DNA of 6,129 nucleotides, taken from positions 1 through 6,129 of the forward strand of contig SLDF01000048.1 of the NCBI GenBank assembly GCA_007125435.1, in the 5' to 3' direction. Positions 4,467 to 6,129 of this stretch are shown here, piece by piece. This stretch comes from Saprospiraceae bacterium. GTDB taxonomy: Bacteria > Bacteroidota > Bacteroidia > Chitinophagales > Saprospiraceae. Position 1 is the first letter of the stretch. Each line of letters begins with the position of its first letter. A program made the translations under genes and the position numbers. The notes under the pieces were generated by a model. That model did not search any database. It was not told where the DNA came from and saw only the letters and a program-made list of their open reading frames with translations.

Positions 4467-6129
4467 TTAATTATTGACATCCTTGGTGACTTTACTACCG
4501 ATCCATCTCATCTGTGCGCTGGTTCGATTGGCGTGGTCGGTATTGTAATAGAAATCAAGCTTTGAAGGTCTGAAAGGCCCCCCGTGTGACATTAAAAACA
4601 ATTGTTGTCCATTGGTCGAGATCGGTGAAGCGGATCCTGAATAGAGGTCACTTGTTACCAGTGTGTTATATGCATTGATGGTCGATTGCAAATGCGAATT
4701 GACCTGATCCTCTAGCCAGGACTGCATGACACCCCCGGGTGCCGGATCCCTGATGAAGTCTATTTTTTCTTCTGTCCAGTTGACTAGTCCGCCTATATCA
4801 TATCCAACGCGCTCTCTCACCCTGTATGTGAGCATGACACCATTGTTAAAGCCGACATTACCATCACTTCCAAAGACAAAGCCTGATTGCAACATGTCCC
4901 AAACATTTGAATTTTGTGGTATTGGTTGCTGGAGGTTACTCTGACTGATCAGAAAACTATTTTGTCTGATTGTATACTCGCCATATACGTTTGAATGGCC
5001 ATTGTCATAAAGGTGGCCATTTCTGTACCACATGTTTAGATTAAAATCAATCAGAAAGTGAGTACTGTTGACCGGTGTGTAATAATTGTGGTATGTATCC
5101 GGCTGGGGTCCCAGAGGACTCCACCCATCCGGAGGGAAAGGCATGCCGGAACCTTGTTGAACACCTGGGCCCAGATCTATAGGAGGAATGTCTGGTGGAG
5201 GGTTCATGATGAGGCCAACAAATTTACCATCAATATTATCTCTGATATTGGTTAGCAAGGCATTGGTTTTGGGCTTGACATGATTGTCAAAAAAGTTGCC
5301 CTTGAAGGGATCCATAATGTAAACTCTCGGATGCGTGAAGTAATTATCATTAGGGCCGCCCTCGGGATTAGAAATGACAGTAGTGAAGCCGATCATTTCT
5401 ATTTCTTCAAAAGGCTCTGACATGCCAGCGAGCCGAATGGCATCGTTTACTAGTGACGGATTATCATCTTTGGATTCGTATAATACGTTGACAGAAGCAA
5501 GTTTTTCGCTCAATGTGTTGTATTGGCTGGTGCGGAAGACGACAAGATGAAGTAGCGTCTCATTGTCATTTACATTTTCGAAGGCGTTTTCATCATCTGT
5601 TTCATATTCTATACTGTACTCAGCTTCGACGTCGTATTGAGTGGCTATGTTCTTGCCTATTTGCTGAATATTTATGAACCCTTTACCACCAAAAACGGGT
5701 ATTCCTGAGGGGTGTGTTTTTCTCCTGACAAGCTGGAGGTAATATCTAGTGCTATTAGCAAGATCCTGTGGGACTCTAAATCTAATTTGCCTATTTTCTA
5801 TTTCATCAGGGGTCAATGTGTGTCTGTATACTTCTTCATGATCACTGACTCTCTTGATGGTGATATCATAGTGACATAGATATCCTCTTTTATCTTCTGC
5901 GTAGAATCTGGCATCCTTTTCATTCTTTTGGAATCGGATGAGGCCTCTTCTTGGATTATTAAGTGGGGTATCATCAAGTATATTCAATATGGACTGCCAT
6001 TCTTGAGGCATGTAATACCTTTGACCTCTTATCGGGTTAGTGTGTGTGACCCGGTCGATGTAAGGTGGCAAAGGAGAAGTCTGAAACGCCATCAAAGAAT
6101 CGGTTTCAAAGTCATCAAGGTATACCCAA
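4467..6129 (-). CDS. C-terminal part of a large, probably extracellular protein (5' end outside window)
   Basis: The frame stays open to the right edge, reading WVYLDDFETDS before the first internal Met (6092-6090), so the true start lies outside; 553 residues plus the TAA stop are visible. I do not recognise a named family. Residues about 60-160 look like an Ig/FN3-type beta domain, with alternating strands and the turn DLANSTRYYLQLVRR. An acidic stretch (about 168-192) leads into LLHLVVFRTSQYNTLSEK. Around 310-346 is a Pro/Gly-rich segment (NPPPDIPPIDLGPG, then PPDGWSPLGPQPD). The rest is rich in Asn, Tyr, Trp and aromatic strands. Cysteine is almost absent and no transmembrane segment is seen. 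The end TKDVNN shows no obvious type IX sorting domain. Composition suggests a secreted or surface protein, perhaps the end of a multi-domain one; this is inference. Its 3' side faces the structured RNA region. Confidence 0.85.
   Translation of the reverse strand, partial: WVYLDDFETDSLMAFQTSPLPPYIDRVTHTNPIRGQRYYMPQEWQSILNILDDTPLNNPRRGLIRFQKNEKDARFYAEDKRGYLCHYDITIKRVSDHEEVYRHTLTPDEIENRQIRFRVPQDLANSTRYYLQLVRRKTHPSGIPVFGGKGFINIQQIGKNIATQYDVEAEYSIEYETDDENAFENVNDNETLLHLVVFRTSQYNTLSEKLASVNVLYESKDDNPSLVNDAIRLAGMSEPFEEIEMIGFTTVISNPEGGPNDNYFTHPRVYIMDPFKGNFFDNHVKPKTNALLTNIRDNIDGKFVGLIMNPPPDIPPIDLGPGVQQGSGMPFPPDGWSPLGPQPDTYHNYYTPVNSTHFLIDFNLNMWYRNGHLYDNGHSNVYGEYTIRQNSFLISQSNLQQPIPQNSNVWDMLQSGFVFGSDGNVGFNNGVMLTYRVRERVGYDIGGLVNWTEEKIDFIRDPAPGGVMQSWLEDQVNSHLQSTINAYNTLVTSDLYSGSASPISTNGQQLFLMSHGGPFRPSKLDFYYNTDHANRTSAQMRWIGSKVTKDVNN

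Noticed and set aside
4454..4468. Small palindrome AAAAGTGACTTTT at the stop codon of the surface-protein gene as a terminator
   Set aside because: The stem is A-T rich with essentially no loop and overlaps the stop codon. It would be too weak to end transcription.
4726..5255. Two + strand frames of 65-72 codons inside the surface-protein gene
   Set aside because: Both are antisense to a long uninterrupted frame and have no recognisable content.

Overview
The window looks like chromosome of a member of the phylum Bacteroidota. The reasons are the A-rich sequence with no Shine-Dalgarno motif before the starts, candidate TAnnTTTG (-7) promoter boxes, small exported proteins of a Bacteroidota style, and a large surface-type protein. 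A finer placement (for example Cytophagia or Saprospiria) is not possible from this sequence alone. Nothing marks it as phage, plasmid or insertion sequence.

Layout, left to right. Positions 1-290 are a leader region with a weak hairpin and one candidate -7 box. Two + strand genes follow (291-809 and 1333-1848). They encode clearly paralogous small exported proteins with two hydrophobic helices each, and a 523-bp gap holding a strong terminator separates them. The second paralog converges on a complete - strand gene (1915-3696) for an ABC exporter half-transporter, with a 66-bp gap between the stops that holds a T-rich hairpin.

The 770 bp from 3697 to 4466 contain no intact gene but are dense in structure. 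There is a possible decayed coding fragment (3768-3905). Two oppositely oriented clusters of short TAAAC-headed repeats lie at about 3940-4004 and 4097-4207. A 169-nt element at 4262-4430 shows a closing stem, two internal arms and a perfect 15-bp hairpin. It resembles, from memory, the Flavo-1 class of Bacteroidota structured RNA and is the most interesting object here. The last gene (4467 to the right edge, - strand) is the C-terminal 553 residues of a probably extracellular protein whose N-terminus lies outside the window.

The genes do not form an obvious pathway. The two paralogs are a local duplication with apparently separate transcripts. The ABC gene and the surface protein share a strand, but the repeat and RNA region between them argues against one operon. 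I see no convincing evidence of a new multi-gene system. The novelty is in the noncoding region at 3900-4430 and in the uncharacterised paralog pair.
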